A stretch of 64,000 nt of DNA from Segatella copri (GTDB lineage Bacteria; Bacteroidota; Bacteroidia; Bacteroidales; Bacteroidaceae), in assembly GCF_026015625.1 (NCBI RefSeq), contig NZ_JAPDVG010000001.1:62001-126000 (forward strand), read 5' to 3'. A program made the position numbers and the translations under genes. Shown here in pieces: positions 1-7,582 of this stretch. The notes under the pieces are model-generated. The model was not told where the DNA came from. It worked only from the letters and a program-made list of their open reading frames with translations, and did no database searches. How positions within the stretch are numbered: position 1 is the first letter of the stretch; each line of letters begins with the position of its first letter.

Positions 1-1
1 C

Positions 2-673
2 CATTATCCGATGAGAACATTCGATATAAATCCGGAACAGACAGAAAAACGTTCTCTTTCTGTAGATGAACTACGTACCTTATTTAATTATAATGTGCAG
101 CCATGGCAGCAGAAGTACCTGGATTATTTCAAGCTTACATTCTTCTTGATCGGGATAAACCCTGCCGATATTCTTGATTGTACGGATGAGAATATTGTAG
201 ATGGAAGATTGCTGTATAGACGAAAGAAGACCGGAAGACTGTATAGCATCAGACTGGAACCGGAAGCTATACAGATAATAAATAGGTATAGAGGAAAGAC
301 AAAGCTAGTCAATTTCTCAGAGAACATGAGAAACTACAAGCAATTTGTGTGCAAGGCAAACAAGGGACTAAAGGCAATAGGCCCTGTCACTAAAGAAAGG
401 AACGAGAAAAAGAAAGCTCATGATTTTCAGAAGGAATATCATACAAAGCATAATCCTCTGTTTGATCATATCTCTCTGTATTGGGCTAGGCATACGTGGG
501 CAACAATAGCCTTCTCCATAGGAATACCCGAAGAAATCATTGCCGAAGCATTGGGACATTCCCATGGAAACAGGACAACAGCTATCTATATTGACAAGAG
601 TGTTGCCAATATAGACGATGCAAATAGAAAAGTATTGGATTACGTTCTATATAAGGAGCAACCAAAGGACTAA
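2..673 (+). CDS. Tyrosine recombinase/integrase, 5' end cut by window
   Basis: Site-specific recombinase of the Bacteroidota phage/transposon type; it would integrate and excise the element. The frame is open to the first base, so the N-terminal SAM-like domain lies outside. Counting from the ATG at 11, the catalytic domain shows basic residues in YRRKKTGR (69-76), the box YWARHTWAT (157-165; R160, H161), LGHS (181-184) and the nucleophile candidate Y193 in AIYIDKS. The usual first catalytic Arg, expected in the helix around FFLIGIN (44-50), appears to be Ile. It faces the opposite way to the neighbouring phage genes and is the only integrase seen, which marks this as one end of the element. 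Confidence 0.9.
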   Translation, partial: HYPMRTFDINPEQTEKRSLSVDELRTLFNYNVQPWQQKYLDYFKLTFFLIGINPADILDCTDENIVDGRLLYRRKKTGRLYSIRLEPEAIQIINRYRGKTKLVNFSENMRNYKQFVCKANKGLKAIGPVTKERNEKKKAHDFQKEYHTKHNPLFDHISLYWARHTWATIAFSIGIPEEIIAEALGHSHGNRTTAIYIDKSVANIDDANRKVLDYVLYKEQPKD

Positions 674-698
674 CCCTTGGAAGCTCCTTTCGAACCAA

Positions 699-1646
699 TT
701 AAATTATCAGACCATTGGCCTTCATGAAGTTCACCATTGCCCTGTTCTGTGGCAAAAGGGCAGGGATATCCATTCTGTTAGCCTTATACAAGTTGGTAGC
801 AGAATTATACATATCCCAGGCAGTTACAAACTCCTTATCGTGATAGGCCTCCAGCATATCCTCTGTGAAGAGTGTAATCTGTGACTGATTGAGAGGGTAG
901 GTGATATTCTCACGAATAGACTTTCGTGATGTATCTGCCTTTACTCTTGTAGCAGTCATCAGTCCAATGAGCAAGAACATCTGTTCTGCAGTAATGCGTG
1001 TCTCCTTCATCTTGGCAATACGCTCACGATCAGTCTCGATGATGTGCCGGGCATCTACCAGCCATGACTTTAATGTATCAAGCATTGCTGCCACTTCCAT
1101 ACCGGAACCCTTCTTGCCCTTTTCGGAATAGCTGGACATATACAGTTCTGGAGAGAGCATACACTGATTGTGGCAAATCATCACATTCGGACCGAATCCA
1201 ATCTGAATACCTTTCTGATGGAAGGCTACGGCCACATTAGTAGTAGTCTCATCATTATCAAAATCAGTGATACGAATATTGGCATAAACTCGGCGGAGAA
1301 TATGCGCCTCTACCGCATGCTGACCTTTGACCGCTTCCACTTGTGGGAGGCGAACCACTCCAGGCGACTGACGGTCTCTGTTCTGTGCTGCAAACATATC
1401 ATAAACCTCCACATTGTAGCCGAGCTCTGTACACTCATCAATGACCTTATTGAAAAGGTCAAAGTGATAGATGCCACGGAGCGGATTTCCGTAAACATCA
1501 TCCTCTCGGTGTGTGCGACTCAACTGTTCGAGAGTGATTGCCTGAGTCTTGGCTTTCTCGAAATCAAAGAACTTGTCTTCATTAACTGAAGAAGGAACTG
1601 CTACCATATCTTCGGCAGCCTTACTCAAATTTGTTGCTGTTGTCAT
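699..1646 (-). CDS. Conserved phage protein, DUF932/DUF3871-like
   Basis: 315-aa soluble protein with no signal peptide or membrane segment. The overall pattern (N-terminal low-complexity part, a central beta-rich block around VAVAFHQKGIQIGFGPN, and a C-terminal helical half with basic and acidic stretches) recalls the large uncharacterised phage/plasmid families grouped as DUF932 or DUF3871. That is a resemblance, not a firm assignment. It starts at ATG 1646, is preceded by an AT-rich leader containing ACCAATTAAAAT, and lies convergent to the integrase with 25 bp between the stops. Function unknown. Confidence 0.6.
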   Translation of the reverse strand: MTTATNLSKAAEDMVAVPSSVNEDKFFDFEKAKTQAITLEQLSRTHREDDVYGNPLRGIYHFDLFNKVIDECTELGYNVEVYDMFAAQNRDRQSPGVVRLPQVEAVKGQHAVEAHILRRVYANIRITDFDNDETTTNVAVAFHQKGIQIGFGPNVMICHNQCMLSPELYMSSYSEKGKKGSGMEVAAMLDTLKSWLVDARHIIETDRERIAKMKETRITAEQMFLLIGLMTATRVKADTSRKSIRENITYPLNQSQITLFTEDMLEAYHDKEFVTAWDMYNSATNLYKANRMDIPALLPQNRAMVNFMKANGLII

Positions 1647-1674
1647 AATCTTTAATATTTTAATTGGTTACAAA

Positions 1675-1923
1675 TTATTTCAATGGAATGCCTGCTTCTT
1701 CAAGAAGCTTGATTCTCTCTTCCTTTGTTGCTTTTGTCAAGTTTGTCTCTTTGACAAAATTCCCGGCAGAGTCTCTTGTTATAAGAAAAACATAGTCGGC
1801 ATGATTGATCCAGCCACTCTGACACTCCTCACGATAGGCATTGGCCTCCTCGTAAGTCTCAAACCCGCTCTTTGTGTCATACATTGAATCATCGCGGGTA
1901 ACATATAAGCTACTAGTCTTCAT
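1675..1923 (-). CDS. Small hypothetical protein
   Basis: About 82 aa from MKTSSLYV; an upstream TTG in the same frame is less likely as start. Its ATG overlaps the last codons of the preceding gene by 11 bp, so translation is probably coupled. Polar and slightly acidic, with a C-terminal helix (TKEERIKLLEEAG). No family recognised. Confidence 0.55.
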   Translation of the reverse strand: MKTSSLYVTRDDSMYDTKSGFETYEEANAYREECQSGWINHADYVFLITRDSAGNFVKETNLTKATKEERIKLLEEAGIPLK

Positions 1924-2227
1924 TTTTAATCTCAATTATGTACATTAATTCTTTCTCTGGAACATCCTTCTCTTGATAAGGAGAATCATACTTATATACA
2001 ACTGCGTCATCAAGATACATTCTTACCCAATCCATAAAAATATCCTGTGATACTGAGTTGTCTGTGATATAGGCTGCCAGGAAGAAACCGTTTCGTTCCT
2101 GTGCATCACCTAACCCAACTGCACCAAAATGACTTCTGAAAGTAGTGCCCTGCAACTCGTCGCATGAGTACTGAATCATCATATTCTTCATCATTTCAAA
2201 GAATAATGCTACTTTAATAGCTTTCAT
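1913..2227 (-). CDS. Hypothetical protein
   Basis: 104 aa, mixed alpha/beta, no motif recognised (central HFGAVGLGDAQ segment). Overlaps the next gene by 11 bp in a compact operon that begins with the promoter at 2.64-2.67 kb. Confidence 0.55.
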   Translation of the reverse strand: MKAIKVALFFEMMKNMMIQYSCDELQGTTFRSHFGAVGLGDAQERNGFFLAAYITDNSVSQDIFMDWVRMYLDDAVVYKYDSPYQEKDVPEKELMYIIEIKNED

Positions 2228-2264
2228 ATAAGTGACTTGACCGTGTTGTCGAGGGCTTATTTTA

Positions 2265-2342
2265 TTAATGTTTCATTGCTAAATCTACTATCGCTACGAT
2301 AAATAGAAAAATTAATCCGTTTATTAAAAGAATGGTACCCAT
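2265..2342 (-). CDS. 25-aa single-span membrane peptide
   Basis: A 25-codon frame from an ATG preceded by AAGTAGAT. It encodes an almost wholly hydrophobic helix (LLINGLIFLFIVAIVDL) ending in MKH. It fits exactly between two operon genes with 2-bp spacing to the upstream stop and fills an otherwise empty gap. Phages commonly carry such micropeptides; the function is unknown and expression is unproven. Confidence 0.4.
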   Translation of the reverse strand: MGTILLINGLIFLFIVAIVDLAMKH

Positions 2343-2344
2343 AT

Positions 2345-2572
2345 CTACTTAAAATTAAAGAAGTCCTTAATCTGTTTCTTCTCGTCATCGCTGGCATTCA
2401 AGATGTCCTTCACTATGAAATCTGCAAGCGGAGCTAATACTGTATTCATAGCATCAATCAGTTCTCCCTGCGCTCCAAGTTTAGAAAGAACGCCTGCATA
2501 TTCACAAAGAAATTCATGGGACGAAATGAATCCCATTTCATAATTCTTTTTGATTTCCTTAATTTCTTCCAT
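2345..2572 (-). CDS. Small hypothetical protein, first gene of operon
   Basis: 75 aa, acidic and helical, ending ASDDEKKQIKDFFNFK. First gene after the 2.6-kb promoter; its leader carries the hairpin at 2606-2626 and the motif TTGAACCAATTAAAAT just before the start. No family recognised. Confidence 0.55.
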   Translation of the reverse strand: MEEIKEIKKNYEMGFISSHEFLCEYAGVLSKLGAQGELIDAMNTVLAPLADFIVKDILNASDDEKKQIKDFFNFK

Positions 2573-2605
2573 CTTTTTAAGATTTTAATTGGTTCAACAT
2601 AATCT

Positions 2606-2626
2606 GTGGTTAGTCAAAATAACCAC
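2606..2626 (-). promoter_or_regulatory. 5'-leader hairpin
   Basis: Perfect 7-bp stem GTGGTTA/TAACCAC with a 7-nt loop. It lies between the promoter and the first gene, at the same place as hairpins with different stem sequences at 42.5, 51.5 and 60.05 kb. The transcribed strand reads TTTTGAC in the loop, also found in two of the other copies. Confidence 0.6.
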
Positions 2627-2638
2627 TCTTTCTATATG

Positions 2639-2670
2639 CAAAGATACAAAAAAAATGTGATATATGCAAA
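2639..2670 (-). promoter_or_regulatory. Bacteroidota-type promoter, class A
   Basis: On the - strand TTTG (2667-2670), 20-bp spacer, TATCTTTG (2639-2646), matching TTTG-N19-21-TAnnTTTG. The flanks (CATATATC, GCATATAG) are shared with the promoters at 42.5, 51.5 and 60.1 kb. Drives the 2.57-0.7 kb operon leftward. Confidence 0.75.
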
Positions 2671-2728
2671 TATACCACACTTTATTTTAGTTAAAAATAC
2701 CAAATTTAACTCACTGAGTATCAAAGAG

Positions 2729-2935
2729 TTATACGCTTTTGTAGATACTGCTTAATGTAATGATTTTTGTAGCTTCGCCGACTTTGTCAATCAGATTGGT
2801 TACGGCTTCATCCACTTCGCACAAAGCATTATACACATCGTTTGGGATATTTCCTGTCTCCAAATCATTACTACTCATTTTCCAAGTTTGGTTTAGCTGC
2901 CTTGCAGCATCCACCATTAATTTAATGTCCGTCAT
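2729..2935 (-). CDS. Small hypothetical protein
   Basis: 68 aa, helical; no motif. It lies just upstream of the 2.6-kb promoter and is the last gene of the preceding 6.1-2.7 kb run; the start at 2935 is 11 bp after the upstream stop. Confidence 0.5.
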   Translation of the reverse strand: MTDIKLMVDAARQLNQTWKMSSNDLETGNIPNDVYNALCEVDEAVTNLIDKVGEATKIITLSSIYKSV

Positions 2936-2946
2936 ATTTCTAAATT

Positions 2947-3327
2947 TTAAATGAATATCCTACTAACTGCCTGGCAGAGCCATCCCATCATATAGCAAGG
3001 CTCTTCGTCTTTCAAGTCAATACCTAGTGATTCGCAGATATGAGTGACAACATGAAACATTTCGTGTGTGGCAGTATTCACGAACTCATATTCTGATGTG
3101 GTCCTGCTAATAGCAACCACACTCTTTCTACCTGCAAGATTGGAGTAGGTTAGACCTGTGTTCGGCATTCCTCGTAAGCAATGCTCCCTTGCGCTTTCGA
3201 CTGCCTTTTCTGTGCAGCCTATCTGCACAAGGGAGTTGCATACCTCATCGGTATCTGATGATTCCAAACCGTAAAACACAAGAACTTTCCAATCGTACTT
3301 TTCTAGATATATCTCTTGACTTATCAT
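2947..3327 (-). CDS. Putative small metalloprotease-like protein (HExxH)
   Basis: 126-aa protein with the zincin signature HEMFH at residues 88-92 inside a predicted helix (ATHEMFHVVTHICE), the minimal zinc-binding and catalytic motif of metallopeptidases. A third ligand is not obvious: E103 or H96 are possible but not assignable. No secretion signal. It overlaps the stop of the upstream gene by 4 bp. A phage structural or assembly protease-like role is possible but is inference; the HExxH could also be coincidental in so short a protein. Confidence 0.5.
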   Translation of the reverse strand: MISQEIYLEKYDWKVLVFYGLESSDTDEVCNSLVQIGCTEKAVESAREHCLRGMPNTGLTYSNLAGRKSVVAISRTTSEYEFVNTATHEMFHVVTHICESLGIDLKDEEPCYMMGWLCQAVSRIFI

Positions 3328-3752
3328 AAAATATCATCCCATGGAATGCCGATGCCATTATGGTTGCAATCGGCATAGAATCTGTTAAAGATGAAGCCAT
3401 CCTTCTGATCGGTATCATCAACCATATCTTTCACGAACAAAGCCATGTGAGCTTCGTCCTCGATGGAAGACTTATAGAAATCAGCCTTAACCATGTTTGC
3501 CACATAGACATGATCATAGCCTACATTATTTTCAAGTGTCACTCCCTGCTTGGTAAGGATGGATTCAACCTTCTCCTTATCCATATAGTCAACCTCCTCA
3601 TCCTTTTTGGTGACTGGGTTGTATTTTCTCATCTGACTGACTGCCCATTCGCAAGCCTTCTTGTTGAAGTGCCAGCCATTATATCTCAGATATGCTATCA
3701 TTCCTTCTGGCTTCATATCGTAAGCATCCAAAGGCATTCTACATTTTCCCAT
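3324..3752 (-). CDS. Hypothetical phage protein
   Basis: About 142 aa from MGKCRMPL. This start is chosen because the stretch between the in-frame ATG at 3806 and 3752 contains a GC-rich hairpin (3769-3792) followed by AAAAGAAAGAGCT-ATG. The alternative ATG at 3806 would overlap the preceding stop as TAATG. Sequence is mixed alpha/beta with no recognised domain. It overlaps the HEMFH gene by 4 bp. Confidence 0.55.
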   Translation of the reverse strand: MGKCRMPLDAYDMKPEGMIAYLRYNGWHFNKKACEWAVSQMRKYNPVTKKDEEVDYMDKEKVESILTKQGVTLENNVGYDHVYVANMVKADFYKSSIEDEAHMALFVKDMVDDTDQKDGFIFNRFYADCNHNGIGIPWDDIL

Positions 3753-3768
3753 AGCTCTTTCTTTTAAG

Positions 3769-3792
3769 GGTGGCAGGGAAAAATCCCCCACC
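3769..3792 (-). promoter_or_regulatory. Intergenic hairpin upstream of a start codon
   Basis: Stem GGTGG-(CA)-GGGA with TCCC-CCACC around a 4-nt A/T loop. It is followed on the transcribed strand by an A-rich stretch and then the start at 3752. Same layout as the hairpin at 4590-4613; there is no U-tract, so it is not a standard terminator. Confidence 0.45.
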
Positions 3793-3805
3793 ACCGAATT
3801 AAACA

Positions 3806-4045
3806 TTAGTAACGTCCACCGCCACGACGACCATAGTAGCGTCGCTCTCCATAGCGGTCTTCGTCACGCCAATCTTCATCGTCCCACTTGTCACGATAGT
3901 CTGGCATTGGCATACGATTACCCATACGCTCCCGCTTCAAACTATCCAAGCACTTCATAACCTTGCCACCTGCTCGAACCATTTCCTCGCAGTTGTCAAC
4001 AAGCTCATCGAACTTGTTTTCCGTAATTTCTACCATATATCCCAT
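3806..4045 (-). CDS. Small protein with Arg/Tyr/Gly-rich tail
   Basis: 79 aa: a helical N-terminal half and a highly charged tail rich in D, R, Y and G (ending RRYYGRRGGGRY) that could bind nucleic acid or be disordered. No family recognised. Lies between two conserved small genes. Confidence 0.5.
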   Translation of the reverse strand: MGYMVEITENKFDELVDNCEEMVRAGGKVMKCLDSLKRERMGNRMPMPDYRDKWDDEDWRDEDRYGERRYYGRRGGGRY

Positions 4046-4050
4046 AGCAA

Positions 4051-4572
4051 TTACTTTTTAAAATTGTTACCGCTCAAAGCCTTAGACAGCATGGATTCAA
4101 TATTGGATAGCGTTCCCTTCATGCCGCTGACCTCTGATTTGAGGTTACTGATGTCTTTTTCCTGCTGCTTTTCCTTAGCAATCTGTGGGTTGATTCTAGT
4201 GAGCATTTCCTCGCAGGAGCTTATGACTCCATTGTGGTAATCTACACTTTCCACGACTCCCTTTGAATGTCGCAACATAGCATCAATCTCTGCGCACATA
4301 GCTTCTCTGCTGTCACTGACAACAACACCTTCATTGCCGAAGTTCACTATCTGTGCCGTAGATGGCAGCTTTTCGAAATTGACCTGCTGGTCCTCTACTT
4401 GCACCTTAACATCAACGGTCGTCTCCAATGTCGGAGTCTGTCCTGGCATATAGCTAGGATATTTCTGCTGAGGATTGCTGACCGATATTACTTGACCGAT
4501 TTTTAGAGTCGGCTTTTCTCCTCCCTTGTCTAAGATGTAGAAGAGAGAAGACTGTCTTAGTCCTTGAAACAT
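4051..4572 (-). CDS. Conserved phage protein with C-terminal coiled coil
   Basis: 173 aa. N-terminal beta-rich half (FYILDKGGEKPTLKIGQV) and C-terminal heptad-like helix (DISNLKSEVSGMKGTLSNI) suggesting oligomerisation. Together with the next two genes it forms a group of uncharacterised, possibly virion-associated proteins; that grouping is inference from context. The leader holds the hairpin at 4590-4613. Confidence 0.55.
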   Translation of the reverse strand: MFQGLRQSSLFYILDKGGEKPTLKIGQVISVSNPQQKYPSYMPGQTPTLETTVDVKVQVEDQQVNFEKLPSTAQIVNFGNEGVVVSDSREAMCAEIDAMLRHSKGVVESVDYHNGVISSCEEMLTRINPQIAKEKQQEKDISNLKSEVSGMKGTLSNIESMLSKALSGNNFKK

Positions 4573-4589
4573 TTTCTTTCTCTTTTAAA

Positions 4590-4613
4590 GGGGCAGACTT
4601 TTCAGTCTGTCCC
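4590..4613 (-). promoter_or_regulatory. Leader hairpin
   Basis: 10-bp stem (GGGGCAGACT with AGTCTGTCCC, one G-T pair) and a 4-nt loop, followed on the transcribed strand by CTTTAAAAGAGAAAG and the ATG at 4572. Same hairpin-plus-A-rich-ribosome-site design as at 3.77 kb and in the 35.7-37.5 kb cluster. Confidence 0.5.
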
Positions 4614-4628
4614 ATAGTTAATACTCTG

Positions 4629-5075
4629 TTAGCCGCCTGTAGGCTGCTGAAACCCAAGCAGTCGGATAATACCGCTCTTCTTATTGATGTATGCCAAAGC
4701 CTCCGTAGTTTCAGAAACGTTAGCTCCCGTCACTGCCTTTCCCACATGATCAACAACTGGCACCTTTGTTGTGCCGGAAGTAGTTCCGCTAGTGTTAGCA
4801 GTTCCGTTAACAGTGGTCGAACCACTATTTGGAGTTACGATTGTAACAGGAAGTGTCGCACTTGCAGCGGCAACTCCTTGATGTATCTTCAAGAGTACAA
4901 TGCACTCGCAAGGCAAAGCATTGTAGTAGCAAGGATTGATACCATAATCTACACTAGCATCTGTGACCTGCTGAGCATTTGTCTTCAGCTCATAGATACC
5001 GCCTACATCAATAAGTTTGATTTGGTTTCTCTGACCGATTGGAATAAATGGATTGAATGGATATAAAGGGAACAT
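4629..5075 (-). CDS. Conserved phage protein, Thr/Ser/Gly-rich
   Basis: About 148 aa from MFPLYPFN, chosen because it has an excellent Shine-Dalgarno (AAGGAGGTAACT-ATG) while the longer frame starts inside the preceding gene. N-terminal hydrophobic/aromatic PLYPFNPFIPIG, then a Thr/Ser/Gly-rich middle like a fibre linker. Possibly an accessory virion or head-fibre protein; function not established. Confidence 0.5.
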   Translation of the reverse strand: MFPLYPFNPFIPIGQRNQIKLIDVGGIYELKTNAQQVTDASVDYGINPCYYNALPCECIVLLKIHQGVAAASATLPVTIVTPNSGSTTVNGTANTSGTTSGTTKVPVVDHVGKAVTGANVSETTEALAYINKKSGIIRLLGFQQPTGG

Positions 5076-5089
5076 AGTTACCTCCTTTC

Positions 5090-6073
5090 CTAACAACCGC
5101 ATCCTACAGTTGAACGAGAAGCCGCTACATCACCTGCATAAGCTCCCATGGCGGCAGCAGTATAAACGTCCTTGTTGAATACTCCGTACTGAGGGTACTG
5201 AACACTGATGGTATTAGGCAACTTGCACTTGATGCCAGCCACCTCTGCCTGCAGTGCAGCCAAAGCTGCATTTACTGGTGTGATAACCTGTGCCTGATAA
5301 GCCTGCAAAGCCTGTGTCTGATGCTCGTTTGAAATCTGAGCAAGCAGGGCACTATTCTTCTCTCTCAAAGCATCGAGCTTATCCTGCATTGCCTGTGTCT
5401 GCATCTGATCCAACTTAGCCAAGACAGACTGATTGTTAGCATCAGCCTTGTCACGGAGCATCAAAGCATTGGCATTTGCCGTATCATTGATGGCGTGGGT
5501 CTGCTGACAGATAGACAACTTGAGGTTGCCATCCATTGCAGTTATGGCGTTATTGGTCTTGCAGCAGCATTCTGCCAACTGAGTAGCGATGGCATTGTTA
5601 CCCTGCATGATAGCAGTCAAAATCTGATTAGCATTCATGCCCATCTGATTGCCGAGGTTGCAAATCTGATGACCTAAGCCATTGATTGCAGCCATGACTG
5701 CGTCACTTGATGTGTTGAGGGCTGTAGCCAAGCTCTGAACGTCGAAACCATTGCGCTGAACAGCCTGCATGATAACGGCTGTATTGGCATCATTGTTAAG
5801 CATTGGCACAACACCGCCCTGTCCGTTAGAACCCATGCAGCGATTACCTCCGAAGAACCCCATACCATTATTGCCCATAAGGATGAACAAGAGGAGGATT
5901 GCAAAGATGTCTTCACCCCAACCATTTCCGTTTCCACGGTTGTTCAAGAGTGCAATAAGACCTGGGTCAACACCCTGTCTCTGCATGAGTGCAGGAAGCA
6001 TAGCCAAGATTCCATTAGAGCCTGTGCCGCTTGTGCCGCTCTCTGGATTGAACACGTAAGTTTTACTTTCCAT
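5090..6073 (-). CDS. Gly/Asn/Gln-rich conserved phage protein with Cys clusters
   Basis: 327 aa. Order: short N-terminus; hydrophobic segment (FAILLLFILMG, about 58-68) flanked by Gly/Asn-rich tracts; Ala/Gln/Asn-rich helices with a CCCKTNN cluster; a long heptad-like region (about 200-265); and a C-terminus ending VGCGC. The composition suggests a self-assembling or membrane-touching structural protein. I do not recognise a family with known function. First gene after a promoter-like sequence at 6134-6141 and followed by the SD-led gene at 5075. Confidence 0.6.
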   Translation of the reverse strand: MESKTYVFNPESGTSGTGSNGILAMLPALMQRQGVDPGLIALLNNRGNGNGWGEDIFAILLLFILMGNNGMGFFGGNRCMGSNGQGGVVPMLNNDANTAVIMQAVQRNGFDVQSLATALNTSSDAVMAAINGLGHQICNLGNQMGMNANQILTAIMQGNNAIATQLAECCCKTNNAITAMDGNLKLSICQQTHAINDTANANALMLRDKADANNQSVLAKLDQMQTQAMQDKLDALREKNSALLAQISNEHQTQALQAYQAQVITPVNAALAALQAEVAGIKCKLPNTISVQYPQYGVFNKDVYTAAAMGAYAGDVAASRSTVGCGC

Positions 6074-6133
6074 ATCCCGAATTTTTAATTTAACCTTAAT
6101 ATTTAACTAACACTATTTGTAACGTTACGTGTG

Positions 6134-6141
6134 CAAAGTTA
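6134..6141 (-). promoter_or_regulatory. Promoter -7 element (partial match)
   Basis: TAACTTTG on the - strand matches TAnnTTTG, but no TTTG lies at the usual 19-21 bp upstream. About 60 bp before the start at 6073. The 6074-6348 gap otherwise holds only this element and the terminator at 6271-6304. Confidence 0.4.
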
Positions 6142-6270
6142 GAAAATTGTTTTGAAATAAGCTATAAGGCTATCATAGTTTTCGTTAGTGGCTCTAAATC
6201 AGTGGTTTATGGTGATAGTAGGTAGACTCATTTTTAATCCTCTTAGAACGGAAGAATTTACTTTGCAAAC

Positions 6271-6304
6271 AAAAAGGGCGACCGCTCATCACGAGTAGTC
6301 GCCC
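6271..6304 (-). terminator. Rho-independent terminator after lysis genes
   Basis: 7-bp stem GGGCGAC/GTCGCCC (6276-6304) with an inner CTC/GAG pair, followed on the - strand by TTTTTG. Ends the transcript of the lysis cassette. Confidence 0.8.
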
Positions 6305-6348
6305 TAGTTATCCAAAATAAATCTCAAAACCTTAATTAAACAACTTTT

Positions 6349-6948
6349 CTAAGATTCTTTCTTTTTCTTCCTTGATATATATAGTAAGTACATAACTATG
6401 AGTATAAAGCAGAACCAAAACATCTGCCCCGTTTTTAAGAATATCTTCTGCATACTTGACAGAGATTTCTCTTTTATAGAAGGAGCGTCAATCTTATAGA
6501 ACTGAGAGGTACCAATCTTTGATAAGGAGTCACATCTTCCTCTGTAATATATAAAGCTATCTTTGTATGCTTTATATGTACTGATGGTATCGAGGAGCAT
6601 TCTTCGTTCCTTTTCAAATAAATAGTGACTCTCGTAATGAAAACGATCTTCACCAATCTTATTCCCTTGCGCATCATATCGGGTTGCTGTGCTATCTTTT
6701 ACATAGCTGCTATCTTTGGTAGCCTTTTCTGTTTCTCGCTTTTGGATATGTTGCCATTGCTCGAAGGCATAAGACAATCGGGTAGTGAAGAGGGAATCGA
6801 ACTTTTTTTCACTCTGCTTGTCTGTGATGAAGGTTTGTGTAGTTACTGCTCTAGGAGTACTGCACCCTAAGACAGAAACAAGCGCAAGACCTACCACTAG
6901 GGTAATGGTTGCCCATTTCCAAAATCTTATATCATACCATTTCATCAT
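6349..6948 (-). CDS. Spanin-like lipoprotein with C-terminal TM (u-spanin topology)
   Basis: 199 aa. N-terminal hydrophobic signal with lipobox VLGCS (Cys29), a long charged, probably helical periplasmic part, and a C-terminal membrane helix (about 174-191, FWFCFILIVMYLLY) ending in a lysine-rich tail. Outer-membrane lipid anchor plus inner-membrane anchor in one chain is the layout of unimolecular spanins (T1 gp11 type), which fuse the membranes in the last step of lysis. It directly follows the endolysin (4-bp overlap), as expected. No sequence homology to T1 gp11 is claimed. Confidence 0.65.
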   Translation of the reverse strand: MMKWYDIRFWKWATITLVVGLALVSVLGCSTPRAVTTQTFITDKQSEKKFDSLFTTRLSYAFEQWQHIQKRETEKATKDSSYVKDSTATRYDAQGNKIGEDRFHYESHYLFEKERRMLLDTISTYKAYKDSFIYYRGRCDSLSKIGTSQFYKIDAPSIKEKSLSSMQKIFLKTGQMFWFCFILIVMYLLYISRKKKKES

Positions 6949-7481
6949 TTATTCAATTTTAGATTACCATACGTAATGTAGCTAAGTCTGCGAAGCCACC
7001 CTTTAAGAAAACCTTTCTGGTCACCGACTGCGATTCTCTTTAGATAAGCTTTTCTATCCTTCTTGAAGGCTTCGAATAGTCTTTCTCCATTGGATTTATT
7101 AATGGCATACAGCGTCTTATTACCGATAATACCATCTGCTGTGATACCTAATACAAGTTGTAGATGTTTTACAGCTTTACTAACTCCGCTGTTATAAGCA
7201 AAGTCTACCAGCATATTGGCTACGCTCTGATCTTGGATTTGGTCCGCTTTGCAAGCGTTCCAATAGTTCTGCTTAAAAACTCGATGAAAGTCTTCCTCAG
7301 TAAGGCGTTTCACGTCTTCTTCGTTAAGAACACCATCACCATTCTTGTCGTACCCGACTCTTCTCCAGGTAGCAAGGGTAATGCCATATTTTGTTGGACC
7401 GCCCTTATCTTTCTTGTTATTTGTATATTTGTCCGTTTCCCAACTGAGGATAAACGGAACGAGTTTACTAGAATCAGCCAT
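6945..7481 (-). CDS. Endolysin, GH108 family (N-acetylmuramidase)
   Basis: 178-aa peptidoglycan hydrolase. Glycosyl hydrolase 108 signature E15-(11)-GGPTKYGIT (catalytic Glu15), then a C-terminal predicted peptidoglycan-binding helical half with ADGIIGNKT. An EF-hand-like loop DKNGDGVLNEED (45-56) follows the active-site strand; calcium binding is plausible and seen in relatives. No signal peptide, so export depends on the upstream holin. It is followed by the spanin-like gene. Confidence 0.88.
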   Translation of the reverse strand: MADSSKLVPFILSWETDKYTNNKKDKGGPTKYGITLATWRRVGYDKNGDGVLNEEDVKRLTEEDFHRVFKQNYWNACKADQIQDQSVANMLVDFAYNSGVSKAVKHLQLVLGITADGIIGNKTLYAINKSNGERLFEAFKKDRKAYLKRIAVGDQKGFLKGWLRRLSYITYGNLKLNK

Positions 7482-7483
7482 GT

Positions 7484-7582
7484 TTACTTCTCCTCCTCGC
7501 TATAATCATTTCTTTGAATAATGCAGCCAAATACAATAATGCTTACTATAATAGCTGCCACCATAATAATCGCTAACATCAT
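7484..7582 (-). CDS. 32-aa membrane peptide of the lysis cassette
   Basis: Starts MMLAIIMVAAII after AAAAGGAGGAAAAGAT, a strong ribosome site; one membrane helix (LAIIMVAAIIVSIIVFGCII) and an acidic tail NDYSEEEK. Sits between holin and endolysin with overlap to the former. Could be an antiholin or accessory holin; this is inference from position and topology. Confidence 0.65.
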   Translation of the reverse strand: MMLAIIMVAAIIVSIIVFGCIIQRNDYSEEEK

